A stretch of 64,000 nucleotides of DNA from Thermogemmata fonticola (lineage in GTDB: Bacteria; Planctomycetota; Planctomycetia; Gemmatales; Gemmataceae). Position 1 is the first letter of the stretch. The number at the start of each line of letters is the position of its first letter. This document shows, one piece after another, positions 54,663 through 62,856 of the stretch. Under the pieces are notes generated by a model, which saw only the letters and a list, made by a program, of their open reading frames with translations, was not told the origin of the DNA and made no database searches. The DNA lies in contig NZ_JACEFB010000001.1 of the NCBI RefSeq assembly GCF_013694095.1, forward strand, positions 248,001-312,000. Reading direction: 5' to 3'. The translations under genes were made by a program, and so were the position numbers.

Positions 54663-57113
54663 TCACACCAAACCCCACAAGCGTCGCAATCCCCATTCTC
54701 CTAGCAGGAAAAAGGCGAATAGGAAGAGCCACAACGGCAGGAAGCCTTGGGAGTGGTCCCGGCGCCAGTCGGGGTAGTAGCGAGGTTTGGGGCGCGTCCA
54801 AGCGAAGGTGTGTTGTTTGAGTTCGCGCAGGGCTTGCGGCAGGTCTTCCAGGCGCAGCGCCTTGCCGCCATATGCTTGGGAGAGCCGCTTCATGAAATCG
54901 TGATCAGCATTGACGCGTAACATTTCCTCGCTGACATCTGGCTGCACGATATAGCGCGCGGCGGCTTGTAAAAGGACGGGGCGTCCTTGCGGGTCCAATA
55001 CCGGCTGGCCTTGCTCATTCTTCTTCGGACTACTCAGCAGGACGAAATACTCGCCCGGTTGGCGCGGGCGGTGGAGGACTTTCGCCCCCTCCGCATCTCG
55101 AAAGATAATCTCCGGGGGAGTCCGTTCCAACTCTTCGGCGTCCGGCTCTTTCTGATCCGACTTCAGCGGCACAATTTTCACTGTCATTTCCGCTTCCGGA
55201 TCGTCGTCGCCATTAGGTTTTTTGACACCAACGCGCAACGTCTGTTCCGTTCCGACCTTGAGCTGCCGCAGCGCCGGCCGGATGTAGGCCTGTCCTTCCT
55301 CCTCTTCCTGATGGGCCAGCCAGAGGACGCATTGTTTCCAGAACCTCTGGTGAATGTCCAACCCTTGGCGGGTTTTGGGCTGCCCAAAGGAGGTCCACAA
55401 ATAAGTGTCGTAAGCCGCGAAGGCCAGCACACGCCCGCGGTTAGCATCCCCAATCTGATGCCCGACGAGCAAGGGATCGCGATTCTCCGGCATGGGCCGC
55501 CCCGCTTCCACAGGATCGACTTGCGGAGCCGCCCAAGCATAGATTGTCCCGGTCGGCTTGCGGATCAGGCGATTGTATCCCGTAATTTTAGCACGGGAAC
55601 GGCGGCTGTTGAGGGCATTCCAGAGGGCCGCGGATTCTGCACGGTCTTTTGCTAAGCGGCACATCTTGTCCAGCCCCGCTTCCGTCGGCACTATCTGGTA
55701 CAGCTCCAGGGGGCGTTGCGTAGCGGGGTCCACGGCTTCGACGATCTTCCCAGGCAGGGGTGTCACGGGCAGCAGGTCTTCGGGCAAGTCATAGTAAGCG
55801 TGTTCTCCGCCGAGGAACATGACTCCCAGGCCGCGCCGAAGTACACGCTCGCGGAGTTTATCCCAAAAGGCCGCATCGACTTGAAGCAACTCGCTGCCCC
55901 GGACGTTGCCAATGATCACCACATCGTAGGCCTGAGCCTCGAAGTCGAGAAATTGGCGTTCCTGAAGCGTGGGAGGTAGGTCCTGGGTTTGCCGCAACAC
56001 CAGGTTGATGTCAAAGCGTTTGTCGCTACGCAAGGCGTCCAGAAGTAAGGTATTTTCCCAGCGGAGGCGATCGATCACCAGTACGCGGATGCCGTCCTTG
56101 GTCACAGTCAGGTAGGTTTCCGAGGCGTTGTTGTGCGGGCTGCTTTCACCGCTTAAGGGCACAATTTGGCCGTCCCGTTCCTGGCCGACGACGAGGCGGA
56201 CTTTGACCTCTCCCGGTTGATCGGGAGCCTTGAAGGTCAGGCGGATACGGTTGTCTTTCTCCTGAGATAATAGGAATTCGTCGGTGGCGACGCTCTTCTC
56301 TGCGACAAATACACGAGCGACAACCCGACTTCCGACATAACCATAAGCCTGAACGGAGGCGGTGACGGTCACTTCGGTCTTGATAGGGGCCGGTGCGGGA
56401 TCGCATTGCACGGCGGTTACCACCAGATCACGAGTATCGGAGCGGGTGTTTTCGTCCCCGACCGTAAAGGTGGTCAACGGGACTCCGCGCCGCGCCCAGC
56501 GAGCCGCTTCTGCCACCGCAGAGTAACGCTGGCCATTGTCAGCGCCATCCCCAATCAACCAGTGCCCCCGCAGAAACCGCTCCGCCTGCCAGCGCTCGAA
56601 GCTGCGGTGCAGGTACGTCCCATAGTCGGAGCGCTTGCCATCCGCCACCGCCGACGGTGTGTACAGGCTGGTGGAGGGATCGAAGTCCGGTGAACCTATC
56701 GCGTAAAACACCACCTGTACCTGCTGCTCTTGGCTGAGTTCCTCTAAAAGCGGCTGGCACTTCTCCAGCATGCGGCGTACCGCTTCGATCCGCGATTGAC
56801 TGTTCACCTCGTCCTGGACCGTCATACTTTCCGAAAGATCAATCCCCACCAACAGGACCGAGGGATAGCGTGGCTCCTGCTGCACACCAACGGCGGGGCG
56901 GACCGCCGTCATCAAAGCCACCGTCAAAGCGAAAAGGCGCAGGATGATCAGCACGGCCAACCGGCGCCGGCTGAGCTGTGGATGACTCCCATACGCCCAG
57001 AGAGTGATGCCGATGAGCACGAGAGCCAGAACCGCCCACGCTAGCAGGCCGTAGAACGGAATCGACCAGGGGTAAGCGGGTCGCAGGGTAACGAACCAGT
57101 CAGCCACTTGCAT
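54663..57113 (-). CDS. VWA plus glutamine-amidotransferase-like membrane protein
   Basis: An 816-residue inner-membrane protein, last gene of the VWA operon. Two N-terminal helices (residues 18-42 and 52-70) are followed by a VWA domain whose MIDAS motif IDLSESM puts the metal ligands at Asp92, Ser94 and Ser96, with TYLHRSF and GDGADN further on. A beta-sandwich region follows (residues about 250-340). Then comes a Rossmann-like, amidotransferase-like part (VLVIDRLRWENTLLLDALR, YDVVIIGNVRGSELL, GLGVMFLGGEHAYYDLP). The C-terminus has a final helix (FLPLWLFLFAFFLLGEW). It looks like the large VWA/GATase proteins common in planctomycetes; function is unknown. Confidence 0.82.
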   Translation of the reverse strand: MQVADWFVTLRPAYPWSIPFYGLLAWAVLALVLIGITLWAYGSHPQLSRRRLAVLIILRLFALTVALMTAVRPAVGVQQEPRYPSVLLVGIDLSESMTVQDEVNSQSRIEAVRRMLEKCQPLLEELSQEQQVQVVFYAIGSPDFDPSTSLYTPSAVADGKRSDYGTYLHRSFERWQAERFLRGHWLIGDGADNGQRYSAVAEAARWARRGVPLTTFTVGDENTRSDTRDLVVTAVQCDPAPAPIKTEVTVTASVQAYGYVGSRVVARVFVAEKSVATDEFLLSQEKDNRIRLTFKAPDQPGEVKVRLVVGQERDGQIVPLSGESSPHNNASETYLTVTKDGIRVLVIDRLRWENTLLLDALRSDKRFDINLVLRQTQDLPPTLQERQFLDFEAQAYDVVIIGNVRGSELLQVDAAFWDKLRERVLRRGLGVMFLGGEHAYYDLPEDLLPVTPLPGKIVEAVDPATQRPLELYQIVPTEAGLDKMCRLAKDRAESAALWNALNSRRSRAKITGYNRLIRKPTGTIYAWAAPQVDPVEAGRPMPENRDPLLVGHQIGDANRGRVLAFAAYDTYLWTSFGQPKTRQGLDIHQRFWKQCVLWLAHQEEEEGQAYIRPALRQLKVGTEQTLRVGVKKPNGDDDPEAEMTVKIVPLKSDQKEPDAEELERTPPEIIFRDAEGAKVLHRPRQPGEYFVLLSSPKKNEQGQPVLDPQGRPVLLQAAARYIVQPDVSEEMLRVNADHDFMKRLSQAYGGKALRLEDLPQALRELKQHTFAWTRPKPRYYPDWRRDHSQGFLPLWLFLFAFFLLGEWGLRRLWGLV

Positions 57114-57193
57114 GGTTTTACCTCAAAGGTTCCGGCGATGGCGATGGCCGTTCGGCCTGCGGTTCCCTCCCAGAGAAGCGTTCCCTCCCCATC

Positions 57194-58201
57194 CTAGGGG
57201 AGCGGCGGTAGACGACCGCCGTCTCCCTCCGGCACCCTCGGATGGACCCATAGCACATCCGTAGCGGGAACCCAGCCCCGTGTCCCATCAGGGAGCTGCA
57301 AATGGATCCAGCCTCCGCGCTGACCGGCCCAGCGCCCCTCGACTCCGGCAGGCAACACTGACGGCACAGAGGGCGGATACTCGATCGCATTCCCCATACG
57401 CAACAGGCTCGGTCGGGCAAGGATCAGAAGTGGATGGCGGCAGTCCTCACTCTGCCACTGCCACTGTTCCCATTCCCAGACCGTTGCCAGCAGAACCGCA
57501 CCGCCCAATAATCCCCCGGCCACAACGCCCCAATATCCCCGGCGGATCATCCGGAACCGTGCCAGAGCCAGCCAGCCTCCCCACCACAATCCTGTCACTA
57601 AACCCCATATTTCCCAGGGGGAACACCATCGACGGAGCCGCCCCAGGGAAACCGGCTGGCATGCCGATCGCAGCTTCGGATCGCACGCCTTAGCCACTTC
57701 CTCCCGCAAGGCAGCCCACTCCCGCTGCAAATAGCGATCCCACGGCGCCAGGGCTAATCCCTGGTGGATCGCCACAAGGGCGTGAGGGAGGTTCCCCGCC
57801 AGGTAATACGCCCGCGCTCGATTCCGGGCCAGTTCAGGTGTCTGTTCCCCTTCCCACCACAATTTTTCCCAGCAAGCGGCAGCTTGAGCAAACTGCTGGC
57901 GGGCTTTCGCTGCATCGTCACGAGCCGCCACACCGGCTTGGAAGGCTGAGACACCTGTCAACCACCATTCTATTCCTTCCATGTGAGCATATTCGCGATC
58001 CGTACTGTTCTCTTCTCTCCCCCAAACCGCCGCTGAACTTAAGAAGAGAATCATCCAGGCAAGCAAGCCTAGCCTCAACAAAGGCTGTTTCACTGCACCC
58101 AACCAGAATAGCTCTGCCTCTCGGTCCAAATCCCTGCCGGAGGGGGAATGTTGCCTCGTTTTGTGCGAAGTGATTATGAGTCGCATGGGGAGGTTTTCCA
58201 C
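57194..58201 (-). CDS. BatE-like TPR and SH3-like membrane protein
   Basis: A 335-residue protein from the GTG at 58201, directly after the upstream gene's TGA; an ATG at 58186 is an alternative. One N-terminal helix (LLRLGLLAWMILFLSSAAVWG) comes first, then TPR-like helices around residues 80-170 (RARAYYLAGNLPHALVAIHQGLALAPWDR). Two membrane helices near 195-240 follow. The C-terminal SH3-like region has RWAGQRGGWIHLQLPDGTRGWV. This order (TPR, helices, SH3) matches BatE of Bat systems. TPR and SH3 parts suggest protein and peptidoglycan contacts; inference only. Confidence 0.78.
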   Translation of the reverse strand: MENLPMRLIITSHKTRQHSPSGRDLDREAELFWLGAVKQPLLRLGLLAWMILFLSSAAVWGREENSTDREYAHMEGIEWWLTGVSAFQAGVAARDDAAKARQQFAQAAACWEKLWWEGEQTPELARNRARAYYLAGNLPHALVAIHQGLALAPWDRYLQREWAALREEVAKACDPKLRSACQPVSLGRLRRWCSPWEIWGLVTGLWWGGWLALARFRMIRRGYWGVVAGGLLGGAVLLATVWEWEQWQWQSEDCRHPLLILARPSLLRMGNAIEYPPSVPSVLPAGVEGRWAGQRGGWIHLQLPDGTRGWVPATDVLWVHPRVPEGDGGRLPPLP

Positions 58202-59341
58202 TCAAAGCTCTTCAAGCCGCAGTAGAAGCTCGATAGCCGCCTGAATCTCCGGTTCGATCTGAGACGGCGTGGGCTGGGGGGCAAACCGGCGTCTTTCCCA
58301 TTCTTGGAGGAGGTGTTCGAGGCGGCTCAGCAGAGAGCCAGGGATATTCTGATCGCGCAGGACTGCCATTAACTCGGCGGGTGTAGCCCATCCCGGCGGG
58401 AGATTCCAGCGTTTTTGGATGTAATACACCACGGCGGTATGCAAGGCTTGCCACGGTTGGGAGGATTTCCGTATCCGCTCAAGCTGCCGGACCACGTTGC
58501 GGGCCAAGCGGGAACGTTGGAGTCGAGCCAAGCGTTGGGCATCCGGGAACCACCACCGCCATAGACGATACCAGCTCCAAGCAGCTAACGGCCCTAGCAC
58601 CAAGGACGCGAGCCACAAGCCCGCAAACGGCTTTTTTCCTACGGATGGCGGGACATATCGATCGCCATCGACCAGTTGGAACCAGAACTCCTCTGCCTGA
58701 AGCGGCAAGGCTGATGGTCCCTCTGAGCTTGGGGCGGGAAGAACCCGCAGCGTCACCGCCGGAGCCGTGGTCAGAGGATATTGTCGTCCTTCCGGAGCGG
58801 AGGGATTGAAGTAATGGAACAACAAGGGAGGGACTTCAGTGACACCGCGATGCCGTGGCCGCAGGCGGTAGGGGAAACGCACTTGTCCACTGGTAAGATC
58901 GACCTCCGGGGGAGGCTGTGGCTCGATCCACTCAAACTGTCGGGCAAACACCTCCAGCTTGCGCAAGTCCGGGCGCTGCACCTGCTGAGGATTCCGGACG
59001 CGTTCCACCACGAGGGTGGCTAGCAGGACCTCCCCTTCCTTGACACTATCGCGTTCCAATTCCCAGTGGACCCGCACTCCCGCCCCCCAAGCGCCGTAGT
59101 AATGCTCGGTCGGCTGACCCAGAGGATTGCTCGACGCCTCTTGGGCATAAGCTTCTCCCCTTACCGGCTCTGGCCCGTGACCTACGACTGGCCAGAGACT
59201 CAGGAACAACAGGGAAAACAGGGGGGAAATCTGACGCAAGCCCTTGGACTGCGAAGCGTAGCACCGGGCGGATGCTAAACTTGCGGAAAGGCAAGAGAGC
59301 CGGCCCGCAGAGTAGGAGCCATCAAGGCACGTTGGGATCAT
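58202..59341 (-). CDS. BatD-like beta-domain membrane protein
   Basis: A 379-residue protein. The ATG at 59341 avoids the overlap that the longer frame (to 59422) would make with the upstream gene; its Shine-Dalgarno is weak. The signal region LFSLLFLSLWPVVGHG is preceded by a long N-tail, so the start may be further inside. The middle is a beta-rich BatD-like region (VHWELERDSVKEGEVLLATLVVERV, FPYRLRPRHRGVTEVPPLLF). One membrane helix (GLWLASLVLGPLAAWSWY) and a cytoplasmic helical tail ending in RLEEL follow. BatD-like proteins anchor VWA complexes to the membrane. Its stop codon abuts the next start, indicating one transcript. Confidence 0.75.
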   Translation of the reverse strand: MIPTCLDGSYSAGRLSCLSASLASARCYASQSKGLRQISPLFSLLFLSLWPVVGHGPEPVRGEAYAQEASSNPLGQPTEHYYGAWGAGVRVHWELERDSVKEGEVLLATLVVERVRNPQQVQRPDLRKLEVFARQFEWIEPQPPPEVDLTSGQVRFPYRLRPRHRGVTEVPPLLFHYFNPSAPEGRQYPLTTAPAVTLRVLPAPSSEGPSALPLQAEEFWFQLVDGDRYVPPSVGKKPFAGLWLASLVLGPLAAWSWYRLWRWWFPDAQRLARLQRSRLARNVVRQLERIRKSSQPWQALHTAVVYYIQKRWNLPPGWATPAELMAVLRDQNIPGSLLSRLEHLLQEWERRRFAPQPTPSQIEPEIQAAIELLLRLEEL

Positions 59342-59387
59342 GGAAGATTCCGACCTTGGACAAGTATAGTACAGGCAAGCGGAAGCC

Positions 59388-60356
59388 TCACCAATCGCGC
59401 AGGTCCAGGCGCTCTGGCCCATAAAGGGTGCGAAGCAACTGCTGCCGATCCCGTTTCAGGCGTTCCGCGGTTTGCCGGAGATAAACCAGAGTATCTTCAG
59501 GTGTCAGGGGCTGGACAGTGCTGGTATCTCGGAGTGGTTCCAGATTGCCCGCTCCCGCTAGAGGGATGGTAGCTTGGGAAGGTGGAGACTCCGCCGGCGG
59601 GGACCCGAGGCGAGGAAGCGGGGGCAGTCCCGGCGCGGTCGGGGATGGCTGGCTGGCCCTATCTCCAGAGGCAGAAGCTCCTGCGCTCCTGTCCGGCGGC
59701 GGGCTGAGATGCGGTGCAGGAAGTTCCTCCTCGCTGGACGGTGGCAAATGCTTCTGACGTTGAAGGTCGTCCCGTCGCCTCACTTCATCCCAAAGCTGCT
59801 TTGCCAGTTCCAGGTGATAGCGGGCATCGGCAGTCCGAACTGCATCGAGTCCGCCGCTATCCAGCGCCCGCTGAAAACAGACAATTGCCAGGCGGTAGGT
59901 TGAGGCATCACCTCCTCGTTGCAAGAGGCATACGCCCCGATTGTACCAGGCCCGGCCCAACCGCTCCCGCGGGCACTCCGGGTCCGCTAACACGCGCTCA
60001 AACCACAATTCCGCTTCCCGATAGCGCTTCCGATGATATTCCACCAATCCCCAGTGAAAGGCGACTTGACCAGGGTCAGCGGTCTGCCAGAAGGCCTCTC
60101 GCAAAGCCTGCTCCGCAGCAGAGGGGTCCCCGGCCTCTTCCGCCTGATAGGCTTTCTCCACCCACTCCCGGACTTGCCGTGCCGAGTCATCGATGGACTC
60201 ACCCGCCCGCCACCTTCCCCAGAGGACAGTCATCGCCCCTTGAGCCGCAAGGGCTACCAAAGCTGTCACCATCAACAAACTCGCCCCGATCCGCAAAACC
60301 AGAGGGCGGACAATTCCCAGGGCTGTCGCGACCTCTACCGAGGCCATCCCTCGCAT
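59388..60356 (-). CDS. BatC-like TPR membrane protein
   Basis: A 322-residue protein from the ATG at 60356. One N-terminal helix (VLRIGASLLMVTALVALAAQG) is followed by TPR-type repeats at about residues 60-190 (AYQAEEAGDPSAAEQALREAF, FHWGLVEYHRKRYREAELWF, AWYNRGVCLLQRGGDAS, AIVCFQRALDSGGLDAVRT). A long Pro/Ser/Ala linker ends in a helical tail (TVQPLTPEDTLVYLRQTAERL). It fits the TPR component (BatC) of a Bat operon. The linker is low-complexity and likely disordered. Confidence 0.78.
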   Translation of the reverse strand: MRGMASVEVATALGIVRPLVLRIGASLLMVTALVALAAQGAMTVLWGRWRAGESIDDSARQVREWVEKAYQAEEAGDPSAAEQALREAFWQTADPGQVAFHWGLVEYHRKRYREAELWFERVLADPECPRERLGRAWYNRGVCLLQRGGDASTYRLAIVCFQRALDSGGLDAVRTADARYHLELAKQLWDEVRRRDDLQRQKHLPPSSEEELPAPHLSPPPDRSAGASASGDRASQPSPTAPGLPPLPRLGSPPAESPPSQATIPLAGAGNLEPLRDTSTVQPLTPEDTLVYLRQTAERLKRDRQQLLRTLYGPERLDLRDW

Positions 60357-60567
60357 GGCGAATCTCCCACTGGGGCAGTTACTTCATTCTAAGCCTTACC
60401 CCAGATGGCGAAAACGAACCGTTACAGTTCCAGGAATCCATCTTCCTGCCGGTGATCCACCTTTTCCTCATCTATCCTGTGAACACCCAGGAGCGAGAAC
60501 GCAGGAACCCCTAGTTCGAGTCGCTCGAGGCATTCCGCTTCCTTGTCCTTGGTTCCGTTTTCTCTCC

Positions 60568-61596
60568 TTAGCGTGAGCGAAGCCAGAAGAGGCAACAGAG
60601 GAGCAAAGCCGCCAGGACAAATCCGCGATAGCGCTCTTGCAGAACCGGCAGGTTTTCATCGGCGGCAAGCCGGGAAGGAAGCGGCTCCAAATACTGGCGA
60701 AAGAAATCCCCTACCTGAGGAATCTGTCGCTGGGCCGGCAGGTAGTAACCGCCGGTCTCCTCGGCGATCGTTCGCAACACTGACTCATTCAGTCGGGTTT
60801 GCACAAAGTCTTCACCGAGTACCAGCGTGGCAGGCGAGTTGGGATCGCCCAGTCCCACTGTGTGTACGGGAACGCCGGCGGTGCGGGCGGCGGCAATGCC
60901 CTCTCGCCACTCCTCATCTTCACCGGGATCATCTCCGTCGGAGAGCAATAGGATGTCCTGATAGCCTGGATAGCGCCGATCGTGAGCTTGCACGGCGGCG
61001 GCTAATGCTCGGCCAATACGCGTGCCGGAAACCATGTCGCTGGGACCAGGACGCACTTCCACCGGCGGATACTCCCCATCCACTTCGAGCAATAAGGTGC
61101 GCAGGAACTCGTAGTCGGTGGTCAACGGCGCCAGAAGAACGGGCCGGGCAGCAAAGAGAACAATACCGAGGCGATGACCGCCCCGGTGCTCAACCGTTTC
61201 CAGCAGATCAAGGGCTGCTCGGCGAGCCGATTGCCAGCGCGTGCGATGCTGCGGGTCGGCCATATCTTCCGCTTGCATACTGCGGCTAAGGTCGAGCACG
61301 AGGATGAGGTCCCGCCCCACAGCCACGGCACTCTCTTCACTGCGCCCCCAGCGCGGTCCCGCCAGCGCTAGGAGGAGCAAGCCCCAGAGCACGGCTTCCG
61401 CCGCCAGCCACCTGCGCCAGCGATTCCGGGCCTGGACTGCCAGAGGCGTCAGCGTGACCTGCCCCAGCCGCTGCTGCCTGCGACTCTGTTCTCTCCACCG
61501 CCAGACGAAAAGGAGTGGAAGACCTAGCAAGAGCCACACTACTTCGGGTCTGGCCCAACGCACCGCTCCGATCGCTTCGCTCCATTCGGGGATCAT
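60568..61596 (-). CDS. VWA-domain membrane protein, BatA/BatB-like (second)
   Basis: A 342-residue inner-membrane protein from the ATG at 61596, with GAGG five bases upstream. An N-terminal helix (VVWLLLGLPLLFVWRW) and a second helix (AVLWGLLLLALAG) precede the VWA domain. The MIDAS LDLSRSM puts Asp102, Ser104 and Ser106 as metal ligands. The later Thr of the site may be in SGTRIGRAL, and Asp in LLSDGDDPGED. A last C-terminal helix (GFVLAALLLCCLFWL) completes the BatA/B pattern. The function of Bat systems is debated; oxidative-stress tolerance and chaperone-like roles have been proposed. Confidence 0.86.
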   Translation of the reverse strand: MIPEWSEAIGAVRWARPEVVWLLLGLPLLFVWRWREQSRRQQRLGQVTLTPLAVQARNRWRRWLAAEAVLWGLLLLALAGPRWGRSEESAVAVGRDLILVLDLSRSMQAEDMADPQHRTRWQSARRAALDLLETVEHRGGHRLGIVLFAARPVLLAPLTTDYEFLRTLLLEVDGEYPPVEVRPGPSDMVSGTRIGRALAAAVQAHDRRYPGYQDILLLSDGDDPGEDEEWREGIAAARTAGVPVHTVGLGDPNSPATLVLGEDFVQTRLNESVLRTIAEETGGYYLPAQRQIPQVGDFFRQYLEPLPSRLAADENLPVLQERYRGFVLAALLLCCLFWLRSR

Positions 61597-61704
61597 TCCC
61601 GCCTCACGACTTTTTCAATTTCATCTCCCCTCGGTATACTCCGACGGATGAATCCCTAGACAGCCACAGACACCTGTGTGAATTGGACACCTGATCACTC
61701 CCTC

Positions 61705-62724
61705 TCAAGGTAGGGTCCGCCACCAGGTCGTTTCGAGCCAGCGCAGGAGCAATAGTCCCACGAGGGCAGTGGCGATAGCGTGGGGATAGTACTCGAAATA
61801 TCGGCGATACAGGTAAGTAGTGGCCGGCGCTCGCTCGAGGCGGTCGAGTTGGCGGAAGGCTTCCCGCAGAGCCGTCCCGTCGCTGGCCGGCAGGTATTGC
61901 CCGCCGGTCATCGCAGCGATGTCCTGCAATGTTTGTCGGCCAATCTGCCGGTTGCGTTGCATTTCGGGGGGGCTATCCGCGGGCAGCTCTCCTGCGGGGT
62001 CGAGGGCATACACAGGGATGCCGAGGTTCGCCGCCAATTGGGCTGCTTGCCGGGGACGCAAATTGTCCTCGGTGATGTGGGTATGCTCGCCGTCGCTGAG
62101 CAGAATCAGCACCTTCCTCAGATGGGGTGCCGCTTGCAGTCGGATCAGTCCCTCAGCCAGTGCATCCCCGACGTTGGTCCCGGCATCGATTCCCGCCTTC
62201 GGTTCCAGACGTTCCACTTGCTGCCGCAGGACAGAGGCGTGATTGAATGTCAGCGGGCAGACAGTACGCGGCACAGCGGCGAAAGTTACCAGTCCGATCG
62301 CATCCGAAGGACGGCCGGGAAACTCCTCTCCCTCCGGCGTCGTTCCCCCGAAAACGAAGAGCAGGAAGGCCCGCCGGGCGGCCTCCAGGCGGCTGATCTC
62401 CGGCGCATCGCCCCACCAACGCACAGGTTCATTCATACTGCCGCTGATGTCCAACACCATCATGATGGCAATGCCTTCTGCAGGCAGCCGAGTCCGCTCG
62501 TCAGGAATGCGCGGCCCCGCACAGGCGAACACCAGAAGACTTCCCACAACGAGTCGGCCCAATAACCCCCCCCACCGGGAGAACCGGGCGCGTCGGCCAG
62601 ACAACCCTCCGAACAGCCGCACGTCACTGTAACACACCGCGGCACGACGCCGACGGAACCACCACCACGCCGCCACGACTACGACGGGAAGCAACCACCA
62701 CGCTTGCGGATAAGCAAACTGCAT
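61705..62724 (-). CDS. VWA-domain membrane protein, BatA/BatB-like (first in operon)
   Basis: A 339-residue inner-membrane protein from the ATG at 62724, with GGGCGG five bases upstream. It has an N-terminal helix ([15 protein letters not shown]), a second helix ([16 protein letters not shown]) and a VWA domain with MIDAS DISGSMN (Asp92, Ser94, Ser96). Further site elements are [10 protein letters not shown] and [12 protein letters not shown]-terminal helix ([16 protein letters not shown]) follows. It is the first gene of the six-gene minus-strand cluster and divergent from the copper ATPase. No moxR or DUF58 gene lies upstream within the window. Confidence 0.86.
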   Translation of the reverse strand: MQFAYPQAWWLLPVVVVAAWWWFRRRRAAVCYSDVRLFGGLSGRRARFSRWGGLLGRLVVGSLLVFACAGPRIPDERTRLPAEGIAIMMVLDISGSMNEPVRWWGDAPEISRLEAARRAFLLFVFGGTTPEGEEFPGRPSDAIGLVTFAAVPRTVCPLTFNHASVLRQQVERLEPKAGIDAGTNVGDALAEGLIRLQAAPHLRKVLILLSDGEHTHITEDNLRPRQAAQLAANLGIPVYALDPAGELPADSPPEMQRNRQIGRQTLQDIAAMTGGQYLPASDGTALREAFRQLDRLERAPATTYLYRRYFEYYPHAIATALVGLLLLRWLETTWWRTLP

Positions 62725-62856
62725 ACCCACCGCCCGGCACAAGTCGTCCTACAATCCATGTCAGCGCTATCCTACGAGGAATTGTACACTAACTCTACGC
62801 CCGCTCGCCGCCGAGGAAGGGAACCTCCATGCCGAAGAAGTAGCGAGGACCACCCT

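Noticed and set aside
57118-57420. Small minus-strand frame inside the BatE-like gene
   Set aside because: It overlaps the convincing TPR/SH3 gene out of frame and has no start signal.
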